Shown here piece by piece: positions 1-10,414 of a stretch of DNA of 64,000 nt. The position numbers and the translations under genes are program-made. The first letter of the stretch is position 1. The number at the start of each line of letters is the position of its first letter. Source of the stretch: Hypericum androsaemum (lineage: Eukaryota; Streptophyta; Magnoliopsida; Malpighiales; Hypericaceae); NCBI GenBank assembly GCA_963995505.1, contig OZ023192.1, positions 3,455,001 through 3,519,000 of the forward strand. The letters run 5' to 3'. The notes beneath the pieces were generated by a model. That model was not told where the DNA came from. It did no database searches and was given only the letters and a program-made list of their open reading frames with translations.

Positions 1-1015
1 TGATGTGTTAAATGGATTTTGGTGCAGATTGTGGAAGTTACCTACACTCCAAAAGATAAAAAATTTCCTTTGGAAAGCTGCCCACAAATTTCTGTCTGCA
101 GCCGCAAGTCTGGCAAGAAGGTCTATCACCTTGGACCAATCTTGCCAATTATGCCAAGCTACTTCCGAAGATGAGATGCACGCCCTTTTGCTATGTCCTC
201 ATGCCAAAGCTATTTGGTTCTTGGCCCTTGGGTACAGACTAGATGGTGATGTACTTGCGGATTTCAAGAGCTGGCTGACATCCATGATACAGGTCTTGGA
301 GGAGCGGGGGAACATAAATGGCATCCAGTTGATGTGCTTCATCAGTTGGCAAATCTGGCTTGCAAGGAATAGCTTCTTGTTCGAAGGAATAAGCCCAAAC
401 CCTATCCTTTGCGTGAGAATTGCTCGCACTAAAGCTGCAGAATTCTCAAACTTGAGAGGCCTACAATCTCCTCGAGCATTGTTAGCTCTCAGTGCTGGCG
501 ACCCCTGATAGAGATGCGTTGAAGATGAATACATATGCTTCTTGGATTTCTAGTTCAGAAGCAGCAGGGTGGGCTGTGGCTGTGAGGAATCATGATGGAT
601 GCCTAGTCTAGGCCATGTACGCCTCTTCAAGGGCTTTTTCAGCTATGGAAGCTGAGCTTATGGCCATCGAAGCTGCTGTGGGTGTGATAAAGTCAAGCCA
701 TGCCTTCCAGTCAGTTATGGTGGAGTCTGATTGTAAACAACTGGTTGATTATCTGCATGGTGCTACCTCCGTCATTGAGTAGAACATCGAACTTCACACT
801 ATAGAGGTGCAAGTTACCCTTTTGAGTTTACCTTTGTGTAAACTAGTTTTTATCCCTAGATGTGCTAACTTGGTTGCGGACTGGCTTGCAAAGGCGACTA
901 GAATTGGCCTTAACCTTGATGTTGTAATTGCTAGCCCTCCCGCTGATCTAGAGGCGCTCTTGTCTTTCGATACTTTTGACTAATAAGAAGTTCTAGCTTT
1001 TGCCTTTCAAAAAAA
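1..1015 (+). mobile_element. LINE (non-LTR retrotransposon) 3' end, decayed
   Basis: The frame at 5-508 encodes the reverse-transcriptase zinc-binding region (zf-RVT) of plant LINEs. It shows the spaced W/FLW...C..C...H...C...W pattern around residues 20-75. After the stop at about 508, another frame to about 982 has RNase H features: an EAELMAIEAA stretch, VESD, and NLVADWLAKA near the end. In-frame stops interrupt this part (near 608 and 780). A very short 3' tail ending in about seven A residues at 1007-1015 fits LINE 3' ends. The reverse transcriptase proper and the 5' end lie outside the window, so the left target-site duplication cannot be checked. This is an inactive relic. Confidence 0.75.
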
Positions 1016-2353
1016 GGTCCTGGAGTGTACCATTGAATCTCGAAGGAATCAATTATTTGCCAACTACTATACATTTGGCGACTTCTCGGTTACTTGGACT
1101 GGTCGCCGCAAAGGCTAATAAACTAGATTATAGTTCCTTCTTGTGAATTGAATTAAACGGTGGAATCCGTGGGGCTTTGACGTCAAGATTCTTTAAATAA
1201 AACAAAGCAATAGGAAGTTTCTCCTGATGGTTTATTTCTCCGCCCACGCTTGCTAATGGGAAAGCACTAGGGTTAGACCGGCACCAAAATCCAAATGAAG
1301 TATATTTCACACCAACTTAGTTAACACTTCGAATATATACTAGTTTATACATAAGTAAACTCAAAAACAACTTAGCATCTTGACAACCCAACAACGAAGT
1401 AATCACTTTCTAAAAAAATGGCATTATCATCCATCATGTAGATCAATCGGTTAAAAATATTATAATTTAATCATAGGACTAGAATTTGAGCCTTATGAGT
1501 GCATTTATATTAAAACTCAGTAGACGTGATTGTTTCATCGTTTTTATGGTCCGAATCGACTTGACCCAAAGTTAGTTAGTGTAATAAAAATCCAAATAAC
1601 ATAGCAGGTGATTTCAGAAGAAAAAGTATTTCAAGGGAAGAAAGATTCCATTTTGCGATTTTTTCTTAATATTGAAAAACATTCGTTGGTGCTTTCAACA
1701 ACTCTAACTTCAGCAATTACGGTTCAACCGTTACAAGTCAAAATTGCTTCCATCAAACGAAAGTTCAATATTCTCAAAAAAAAAAAACGAAAGTTCAACT
1801 AATTGGAGAGCCTGGCAATAATTTAGGGCATTGCTGAGTCATCGACAATGATATTTAGCTAGTTTATTACATAACCAATCACTAAAAGTTACGTGTTAGT
1901 GAGACTTAAATTTTCTTTTTTTGGAAAGATTTGTTTGAATTAAATTTACGCCCACATAATAAACAATATTTGAAGTGAAACAACTGCGATGTGGCGATTA
2001 GCATAAGCAATGATGCATTTTTAGATAGTGATTTGTATGTGCTTTCCACTAAACCAATTGTTTAGTCCAATTATTTGTGTCCCCTATCTCATATAAAATT
2101 GGACGTTGTCGATTGAAGTTGTATTAATCTAAACTTAGATATATTCTGAGATAGACAAATAAAATGACAAATTAAGATGAAATCTGGATCCAGAATATGT
2201 GAACCCAATCTCAACGCAACAACTAGGTCATCCTCGACTAGATGTCTCGTAAAAAAACTTGGTTCTCTTTGACGTGGGCACGTTGTCTTATTTGCTAATG
2301 TTTTATCATCTCCAAGCATTAAAAAAGATAATTGTTTCACTGCCTATTAGCTG
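1016..2353. other. AT-rich intergenic DNA, no gene seen
   Basis: Only short unsupported ORFs with no recognisable domain and no clear repeat boundary were found. It lies between the LINE tail and the first Copia element. Confidence 0.5.
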
Positions 2354-2647
2354 TGTTAGAAAATGGAGAACTTTTATTGATGAGTATCCGAGTCACAAAG
2401 CAATACATGAATTATGGTAACATGTCTTTATATAATAGACAAATCTTTGCACATCAAGAAATCTATCTAGGTCGACCTAGGAGTCCAAAATAAAAGTCCG
2501 AGTAAAATAAGAAAATTTTCTGCGTAGGACCTGGCGTTTGCCAACCAGCTGCAGTCTGCCAACACCAACCTTCTGCCAAGGGGTTTGGCTGCCGCCAACT
2601 TGTACTGGCCAAATCCTCCTTCTTGCTTTTCTCGACATATCCCAACA
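2354..2647 (-). repeat. Copia 3' LTR (minus-strand element), shortened
   Basis: It is the same sequence as 4579-4964, but a segment near its 3' end (corresponding to about 4595-4680) is missing. The polypurine tract lies directly beside it. Confidence 0.8.
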
Positions 2648-2956
2648 ATCTCCACCTTGGCCAGAAACCATCCCGTGGAGGAACCATGAATCTCCACCCA
2701 AACTTCAACAAACTAAACCTTAACGAACCCCCGTGGAGAAACTTGAAATCTTACGAAACCAAACCGACTCCAACTCGAATCATAGATACACTCCATCAAT
2801 AAGACAATCTACACTTTCTCACCTCCTTTTCTGAGCTTGCGTGGCGTATTTCTTCCAAACTCTATCAAACTCCAACATGCAAGTTCAGCTATAGAAGCAA
2901 CCTTGTGACCAATAGACGTTCCTCTATTTTCTCGGTCACCCCCATGCTCCGCAAGC

Positions 2957-4560
2957 TCAAACTACTTCTTCTTTTTGTCTCAAACCAATGCTACGATCCA
3001 TAGAATATAATTGGCAACCTTTTGTTCCATCAAGTAGAACCCTCGACATGTTGCGAACTTCACCCCTCGTCCTTCGGTGAGATACCCGGCTCGTCCATGG
3101 TGTCCCCAACGGCTTTGCATTCCTAATGCCAAACCTACCTGACACCTTTTTTTGCGCACCTTTAGACAACCGTAGCGGGGCCTTGCTAACCTTATCTTCG
3201 CGAATTCTGACTGCACTCAAACTATTCATGTCAAGCCTTTACTCCCTCACATGATCTAATCTCACATGACCTGAGCTTTTCTCCTCTCCATCAGAATCTA
3301 ATGTTGTGACTTCGCCTACAATCGTACCCCGCACTAACCTGGTATTTCTAGCATCCCTTTCGCCATTCACCACTACCATAGCATACTTCTCCACCTCGAT
3401 TAGCCCACCTATAACCTTATAGATGTACACTTTATAATTCAAGGCTCTTAATGAGAATAAATTCCTCTCCAACTTCAGAACATGCCTAACCCCACACAAC
3501 TTTCTCTTAACACCATCCCACATCTTGATTTGGTTATCACCTATGCCAACGATTCTACAAATAGAATCAGCACCCATAGTCATCATACCTGAATCAATAA
3601 ACTTTTAGGTGTCGTACCACCCAGGGCGTCACGTGAAAGAAACAAGCGCTATCCAAAATTCAGAAATCAATAGGATGCTTAGGACCTGATAAGACAAAAA
3701 GACAGTCACCATCCGACCCGTCCAAGTATGAGGTCATATTCATGAATGCCGATCCTTTTTTCTCGTGGTCCCGAGATCTTCTTGGATAATCCTTCTTCAT
3801 GTGGCCATTTTCTCCCCACTCAAAGTAATTTTCTTTGAACCTCTTTGACCCTGACTTGGATCATCTTTCATCTTTTTCTTCATTAGGACCATGGCTACCC
3901 CTAATAACCAGCCCTTCTATTCGTTCATCGCCAGTTTTCCTCCTTTGTGATAGCCTTCAACACCAGGAATTCCTTCCCCCAAGTTTTTTTTAAAGGTAAA
4001 TTATTACACCATGACATTGCCAAGATTCAACCTTGGACCTCCTAGATATTTACAATGCCTTATGTCGTTGGGATACAAGTCCTTTGGCGATTCCTTCCCC
4101 CAAGTTAGAGTTGTAACCAAATTCTCGTAGAAATTTGGTAAGGAATTCAGCAGCAATAATGTCTTATCTTCATTCTCGAACTTCAATTCGACCCTTCTCA
4201 AATCACTCAACAGTTGATTGAAAATATTGATGTGTTAGCTCAAATTTGAGCTCTCCATCATCTTAAGCCCGTACAACTTTTGCTTAAGATAAAGCTTGTT
4301 CGACATAGACTTTGACATATACCTATGCTCAAATTTCTTCCATACCCCAGCTGGTAACTCCTCATCCATGACGTGATACATCACATCATTTGCCAAACAC
4401 AAGCAAATCATTGCCACTGCCTTGGCCTCCATCTCCTTTCACTCTTGCTCCACCATCTTCTAAGGCTTCTTCCTCGACACGCCTTTGCCATAACCCAAAA
4501 TTCAATGATCCATCGAACTTCACAAAGGCAAACTTGACACCGTGGTCCAGCATCCTCCAA
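2957..4560 (-). pseudogene. Degenerate Copia gag / protease region
   Basis: Minus-strand fragments show UBN2-type gag: a WKKFEHRYMSKSMSNKLYLKQ-like piece at 4235-4432 and a LLNSLPNFYENLVTTL piece at 4004-4210. The 3239-3586 stretch resembles the protease to gag-pre-integrase segment. Frames change repeatedly and a SINE has inserted into gag at 3986-4090. No intact product is possible. Confidence 0.65.
3986..4090 (-). mobile_element. Short tRNA-derived SINE, full-length copy 1
   Basis: This 105-bp insertion in Copia gag is flanked by a perfect 17-bp direct repeat (ATTCCTTCCCCCAAGTT at 3969-3985 and 4091-4107). On the minus strand it begins CGCCAAAGGACTTGTA. It contains a box-B-like GGTTGAATCTT, then ATGTCATGGTGTAATAATTTACC, and ends in an A tail. 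A second copy of nearly the same length lies at 56582-56685. The family is inferred to be Pol III-transcribed and mobilised by a LINE. Confidence 0.75.
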
Positions 4561-4564
4561 CCAA

Positions 4565-4576
4565 GCTCTGATACCA
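4565..4576 (-). other. Primer-binding site, initiator tRNA-Met
   Basis: The minus strand reads TGGTATCAGAGC, the classic plant Copia primer-binding site. It lies two bases inside the 5' LTR end. Confidence 0.85.
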
Positions 4577-4578
4577 AT

Positions 4579-4964
4579 TGTTAGGAAATTGAAGATATCA
4601 AAAGAATAAGAATACAAATAATAGACACAGAAGATTATGTGGTTCGGCCTAATGCCTACGTCCCTGGGGAGAAAGGAGAACTTTTATTGATGAGTGAGTA
4701 TCCGAGTCTCAAAGTAATACATGAACTAGGATAACATGTCCTTATATAATAGACAAACCCTTGTACATCAAAAACCCTATCTAGGTCGACCTAGGAGTCC
4801 AAAATAAGAGTCCAACCTAAACAAGAAAACTATTCGCGTAGGATATGACATCCGCCAACCAACTGAAGTCAGCCAACACCAACTTTCTGCCAAGGGGGTT
4901 GGCGGCTGGCGCCAACTTGCACTGGCCAAATACTCCTTCTTGCTTTTCTCGACATATCCAAACA
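4579..4964 (-). repeat. Copia 5' LTR (minus-strand element)
   Basis: It starts TGTTTGGATATG and ends CTAACA on the minus strand. It matches 2354-2647 over most of its length with scattered substitutions. Confidence 0.8.
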
Positions 4965-5160
4965 AGTTGGCCATTTGGTTCTGGCATCTTCTTTTTTTTC
5001 TTACTAATTGGCATTATATAGATAATTTAATGGTTATAATTTAAGTTCAGGGTTATGCATTAGATCCATACTCTTTTTAAAATCTATTTCTAAATTTAAA
5101 TCGAGTTTCGTATCTAATCAACAGTTAATAGACAATCATTCTACCTTTTATTCTAGAGAG

Positions 5161-6082
5161 TTGTCTTTTTATGAAAATATGTTACCCTTCCAAACCACAT
5201 TACCTACAGAATCATCTCATATAGTTCACCAAGATTGTTCCTCTAAATCCCTATTTTTGGATAAACTACCTAACTTATCAGCTTTAGACATCATATTACC
5301 AGTACCAACATCACCTTTCCCTACACCACCAGAGCCAATTTCTACTAGAAAATCCACCAAGACCAGACACCCTTTTAGTTACTTAATTGATTATGTACAA
5401 GTGCCTCTACTCTCTTAGCAAGATCAACTGCCTTGCTGGAGGGAAGCAATGCAAGCTGAGTTAAGTGCTCTTTATCACAATAGTAATTGGGACATTGAGA
5501 CATATCATAAGGAAAAGATTCCATTGGTTGTAGGTGGATACAAAGTCAAAGACATATTGATGGGACAGTAGAGAGGGTTAAGACAAGGTTGGTGGCTAAA
5601 GGCTACACACAAATTTTTGGGATAGATTATATGAAGACTTTCTCACATGTGGTCAAACTGACTTCAGTGAGAAAGATTCTAGCTATAGCAGCTAATAAAA
5701 ATTGGTTCCTAGAATAATTGGATGTCAACAATGCATTTTTAGATGGTGAATTGTATGAAGAGGTTTATATGGATCTCCCTCCTAGATTATCCAATTAAGG
5801 GAACTAGATTTGTAGATTAAGAAAGTCCTTATATAGACTTAAACAAGTCAGCAGATAGTGGTTTGAGAAACTGACTTCTCTTTTGGTTCAATTTGGTTCT
5901 ACACAAGCCAAATCAAATTACCCAATGTTCACCTCGAAGAAGGTTAGTTCTATGACATGTTTACTTGTTTATGTGGATGATATCATACTTGCAAGAGATT
6001 ATATGCATCAGATACAAGAAATCAACTCGTTTCTTGACTGAGAATTAAAGATCAATAACTTATGAAAGCTTAAGTTTTTCCT
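5161..6082 (+). pseudogene. Copia pol fragment (integrase linker and reverse transcriptase), left half of split element
   Basis: The frame passes from a Pro/Ser-rich linker (HPFSYLIDYVQ near 5400) into reverse transcriptase. Recognisable blocks are [52 protein letters not shown] and LLVYVDDIILA (YVDD catalytic motif, about 5966-5998). Several stops and frame changes interrupt it. It ends at KFFLG, where the Gypsy LTR begins. The end of a Copia RNase H domain resumes on the far side of the Gypsy element at 14543, so this is a host element split by a nested insertion. Confidence 0.75.
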
Positions 6083-7205
6083 TGGCTACAACTTTGTCTC
6101 TAATAGTTTTCTTCAAATTAGGAGTCTAAGAGGGTGAAAAATGCATCCAAATTCAAGATTCAAATCTGAGAATTTACCTAGCCGAGATGGGCCAGAATTC
6201 ATGAACCATTTTGGGCCCATTTCGGGATTGTCCATGGCTTTACTTGACTGAAACTTTAGGAATAGTTTAGTTACTTTGAGTTGAGAATTTTTGTATAAAT
6301 AGCCATTGGCTTTCCTTGCAAGCCAACCTTAGAACTCTTAGACTTAGATATTTTCCTAAACTCACTCACCCACTACACTCTCTCTCTCTCTTTTGGAAGA
6401 GAAACTTGGCTCACCATTGTTGGAGCTTGTAGAGAACTTAAAGGAGAACTTTTGGAAGCTTGAAGATCATCTTGAGCTTTCTCCAACCCTCTCTTTTATG
6501 TTCATGCTTTACTTGCTTTGTTCAATGGATGTGTTTAGTTATGTAGTTGATATGTGTGAGTAGTTGATTGGTGAGTTTGGTGCCTTGATGGCATCTACTT
6601 AGCCTATGATTTAGTGAGATTAAAATGCTAAGGTTTGTGAACTAGTTAATAAGTTTAATGCTTAATCTTGATTGATCACTTTGATTATGAACTTGATTAA
6701 TACTAATCACCAGAAGGGGTTAGAATTAATGGACCATTTAACTAGTTAATTAGTTGCCTTTTGATGAGGGATCTCATTAGGTGATTAGTTGTCCAAAGGG
6801 TGATGGTTATAATTGGTAATTAGTTGGATTAGGTGGCTAATTAGTCATGGGTGTGCAATTAGTTTAACTAAGCTTAATTAATGATCGATTTAGACTAATT
6901 AATGGCGGGAGTGTTGATTAGTTGCTTTAGAAATACCCGGACCATAACACGAACTTAATAAATCCCATAGGCCATTTGGTTATCTAGGTGTCATTGGTAC
7001 CAAGCCCACTCTTTCCTTTATTGTTAAAATCATCTTCTAGTTAGTCGTTGTAGTAACCAACTCGTGTTTGGAATTGACAAATCCATTACTTGTAGTCCTA
7101 AACTAGTGGTCGAGTCGTATTTGTGGCCTAGAACTTAGTCCTTGTGGGACGACAATCTCTTACTTACTCTTTATTGCAAGAAGGGTGTAAAAATACTTCC
7201 TTCCA
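6083..7205 (+). repeat. Gypsy 5' LTR, missing its first ~367 bp
   Basis: It is co-linear with 13415-14542 of the 3' LTR. The part matching 13048-13414 is absent and is replaced abruptly by Copia RT sequence. It ends CCA just before the primer-binding site. Confidence 0.85.
6294..6301 (+). promoter_or_regulatory. LTR TATA box
   Basis: TATAAATA, also conserved in the 3' LTR at 13626-13633. A CT-rich leader follows in both copies. Confidence 0.6.
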
Positions 7206-7207
7206 AT

Positions 7208-7225
7208 TGGTGCCGTTGCCGGGGA
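7208..7225 (+). other. Gypsy primer-binding site (tRNA-Asp type)
   Basis: TGGTGCCGTTGCCGGGGA differs by one base from the complement of the plant tRNA-Asp 3' end plus CCA. This primer is used by Athila/Calypso-like elements. Confidence 0.7.
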
Positions 7226-7343
7226 ATAGGTGATAGACACTTAATTTAGCTTACGAACTTGAATTAGGATATTTAATTTTTTTTTGTTTACTTGGTTACT
7301 TAGTACCTTTGTTGTTTGTCTTGTAAGGTACTTGTTTGTCGCA

Positions 7344-9208
7344 TGCCCCTAACTCGTTCCACCAACAACCTTCCGGTGGAAATAGAAGTGGACATTGGAT
7401 ATTTGGAAAGGATATTGCGACAAAAGAGAAGAATTCAAGCAAGGATGAACCAACAAGCTCATCCAAGGGACGATGTACACGGAGATGCGCAAGGAGATGG
7501 AGCTCCTCGAAGGACTTTCATGGATTATTCTAGGCCCTCCTTGAGGGGGACAATGTCTGGAGTCCCTAGGCTGAATGTCTAAGCTAACAATTTCGAGATC
7601 AAGCTGGTCATGATACACATGCTCCAAGCTTCGGTCCAGTTCTATGGGTTGCCGAATGAATATCCCAACGACCATATTGCTAACTTTTTGGAGATAGCCA
7701 ACACATGCAAGTACAATGGAGCTTCCGATGATGCCGTGAAGCTTAGGTTGTTCCCATTTACTTTGAAGGAAAAGGCCAAGATTTGGTACAAGCAATTGGT
7801 TGGAAAATCGATAGCCACGTGGGAGGACCTAGCTAATGCCTTCCTTGAAAAGTACTTTCCCTTCTCAATGACGAATAGGCTCGTGAAGGAGATTAACAAT
7901 TTTCAATAATTTGAGAATGAGTCATTGAGTGAAGCTTGGGAGAGATTCAAGGGATTGTAAAGGAGATGCCTACACCATAACTTGACGGAGGAATCTTTAC
8001 TCCAAACTTTTTACTTCGGTCTTGAATCCTCAACAAGGGGCACAGTTGATGCCGCCTCCAATGGATCCTTCTTGAGAAAGTATAGGGATGATGCCCTCCA
8101 CATCTTGGAGGAGTTGGCGGCTATAAACATTCTAATGGCCAATGAGAGAGCGAGGCAACCGAGTAAGGAGAAAGTAGAAGTTATTGATATTGACATTGCC
8201 TCCTCTATTCAAGCTCAATTGGCTTTGTTGACAAAAAAGGTAAATTATCTAAGCTTGAACAAAATCAGTGTGGCGGCCGTGCAAATAAATTGTGAAGTTT
8301 GTGGCAATATTGGCCATGAGAACCAAGAGTGTGCCATGCTGGGCTCTACTACGAAGGAAGTGAATTTTGTTGGTGGCCAAGGGCAAAAAGTAAATAGGAT
8401 TGGAAACCCATATTTCTCTACGTACAATCCCGGGTGGAGAAATCACCCTAACTTCTCTTAGAAGGGAGGAAGTAGTGGAGATAACATGGTGAATGCACCT
8501 CAAGGGCCTCCTCCGGGTTTTCAACCACGTTTTTCTTTGATGGATTGGATGGGAGCTATTGAGGAGAAGTTTGACAAGATGGAAAATTTTATGCAAGAAG
8601 TTGGAGGGGCGGTTAGCCAACAAAGCCAAATTTTGGTCGCCATACAACAACAAGGATTAAGGCAAGATAACTTTGAACAAATCCTCAAGGGTCAAGCAAC
8701 CGCCATGCATAATATGGAGAGGCAACTTGGGCAAATAGCAAATGCGAGTGGTCACAAAGCGTCCAGATCTTTTCCTAGCTCCACGGAAGCGAATCCTCAA
8801 GGAAATGTGAGTACAATTATTTTGAGGAGTGGCAAGGAAATTTTTTCCCAAGAAACGAGGAAATCAAGAGAAAACAAAGAGGAGGTCGATGAAAAAGAGA
8901 AGAATGAAGAGGAGAACGAAGAGGTGGAGAATGAGAAACGTCCATTTGTTAAGATGGACGAGGAAGAGGAGTATGTGCTGCCACTACCAAAGATCCCGCC
9001 TCTACCATTTCCTCAAAGAGTTAAGAAGAAGAACTTGATGGACAACAAATTTCTCGGCTTTATGGAGAAGATGAAAAATGTCCAAATTAGCGTCTCTTTT
9101 CTAGAGATGTTGGATCAAATACCCCACTACTCTAAGTTTTTGAAAGAACTCATCAAAAAGAAGAGGAAGTGGAAAGATGGAGAGACGGTAGCCCTCACAG
9201 AGAAGTGA
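7344..9208 (+). pseudogene. Gypsy gag with nonsense mutations
   Basis: One frame continues without a shift from the ATG at 7344 into the protease frame, but is broken by stops at about 7580, 7907, 7958, 8459 and 9206. The retrotransposon gag domain is around 7610-8100 (LRLFPFTLKEKAKIWYKQL). A CCHC zinc knuckle (CEVCGNIGHENQEC) is near 8295-8335. A Gln-rich coiled stretch and the TIILRSGKE and PPLPFPQR motifs usual before the protease in Athila-group elements follow. Only substitutions appear to have broken it. Confidence 0.8.
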
Positions 9209-9331
9209 AACTCTCTCATCTCCAAAGATCTCCTGAGAAAGTTAAAAGATCCTGGGAGTTTTACTATTCCTTATTTTGTTGGTGACGTTGAGTTTTCCAA
9301 GTGCTTATGTGATTTAGGCACTAGCATTAAC

Positions 9332-10414
9332 TTGATGCCTTTGTCTATTATGAGGAGACTTGGCTTCTGTGAGGCAAAACCCACTTCTATGCATCTCCAA
9401 TTGGTGGACCAAACCATAAAGAAGCCATTTGGGGTTGTGGAGGATGTCTTGTTAAAGATTAATAAGTTTATCTTTCCCGTGGACTTTGTGGTGTTGGATT
9501 TCGAAGAGGACAAGAGTTATCCACTAATTTTTGACCGACCATTTCTCAACACGGCACGTGCCTTGGTGGACGTACATGAAGGAAGATTGGTCCTTAGGAT
9601 AGGGGAGGAGAAAGTAGAGTTCAAGATGTCCAATACGATGTGTCACCCTCTTGATGAAGGCGTATGCATGAAGATTGATATGGTTGAAGATTGTGTCCTC
9701 AAGCTGGGCAAGGAGAGCGCATTGAAGATTGAAGATGGAATAGATGAAGAGAATGATGGAGAACAAGAAGAGGAAAACCTGGAAGAGTTTGAGAAAAAAG
9801 CTGATAAAAGAATTCTCCATGAGGATTTGGAGCTTCATTTGAAGAATCGTACTTCATCTTCCATTATTAAGGCTCCGAGTTTGGAGTTGAAAGAGCTACC
9901 CTCCTACTTAAGATATGCATTCTTGGTGGATGAAGAAAGACTTCCCATTATCATCTCCAACAAGCTCTCTAAAGAGCAAGAGGAGAAGGTGCTTGAAGTT
10001 GTTAACAAATGGATTAAGGTCATGGCATGCCAAATATCTGATATCAAGGGGACAAATTTTGACATAATTATGCATTACTTCCACTTAGAAGAGGGAGCCA
10101 AGTCGGGGGTGGAAAGTCTTAATAAGGAGAATACAAAGAAGAAACATGATGCCCACATCGTGAAGAAGGAATTTAAGGAGGGTCATCAAGTGTTACTCTA
10201 CAACTCTCGGTTAAAACTTTTTCCTGGAAAATACAAGTCCAAGTGGAGTGGACCTTTCAAGGTGGTAAAAGTTTTCCCATTTGGAACTCTCAAATTAGAA
10301 AGAAGTAATGGAGGAGTCTTCAAAGTGAATGGCCAAAGGTACAAGATTTACCTTGGTGGCGATATTGAACGAAGTTTGGAAGTGCAACCCGTGACTTCAC
10401 CCTCCGATGCATGA
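9332..10414 (+). CDS. Gypsy protease fused to integrase C-terminal tail (RT/RNase H/IN core deleted)
   Basis: This 360-codon ORF continues the gag frame; the protease actually begins upstream near 9275 (GDVEFSKCLCDLGTS). Residues 1-110 complete a retropepsin-like domain; its active-site motif reads DLGTSIN where the family has DLGASIN. Near residue 225-250 come the SDIKG..., MHY.HLEEGAKS stretches that start Athila-group reverse transcriptase. The protein then jumps to the integrase tail (KEFKEGHQVLLYNSRLKLF, SKWSGPFKVVKV, VNGQRYKIYLGG). About 700-900 codons of RT, RNase H and integrase core are missing, yet the frame is open across the join. No function is implied. Confidence 0.75.
   Translation: MMPLSIMRRLGFCEAKPTSMHLQLVDQTIKKPFGVVEDVLLKINKFIFPVDFVVLDFEEDKSYPLIFDRPFLNTARALVDVHEGRLVLRIGEEKVEFKMSNTMCHPLDEGVCMKIDMVEDCVLKLGKESALKIEDGIDEENDGEQEEENLEEFEKKADKRILHEDLELHLKNRTSSSIIKAPSLELKELPSYLRYAFLVDEERLPIIISNKLSKEQEEKVLEVVNKWIKVMACQISDIKGTNFDIIMHYFHLEEGAKSGVESLNKENTKKKHDAHIVKKEFKEGHQVLLYNSRLKLFPGKYKSKWSGPFKVVKVFPFGTLKLERSNGGVFKVNGQRYKIYLGGDIERSLEVQPVTSPSDA

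Larger units (their letters stand above)
2354..4964 (-). mobile_element. Copia LTR retrotransposon, internally deleted
   Basis: Two similar LTRs (4579-4964 upstream and 2354-2647 downstream on the minus strand) begin TGTT and end AACA. A primer-binding site matching initiator tRNA-Met lies just inside the upstream LTR, and a purine-rich tract (minus-strand GGCCAAGGTGGAGAT, 2648-2662) abuts the downstream LTR. The flanks AGCTG (2349-2353) and AGTTG (4965-4969) look like a 5-bp target duplication with one change. The interior is only about 1.9 kb: gag and a protease/pre-integrase stretch are recognisable, but integrase, reverse transcriptase and RNase H are essentially missing. The downstream LTR also lacks about 85 bp relative to the upstream one. 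Confidence 0.8.
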
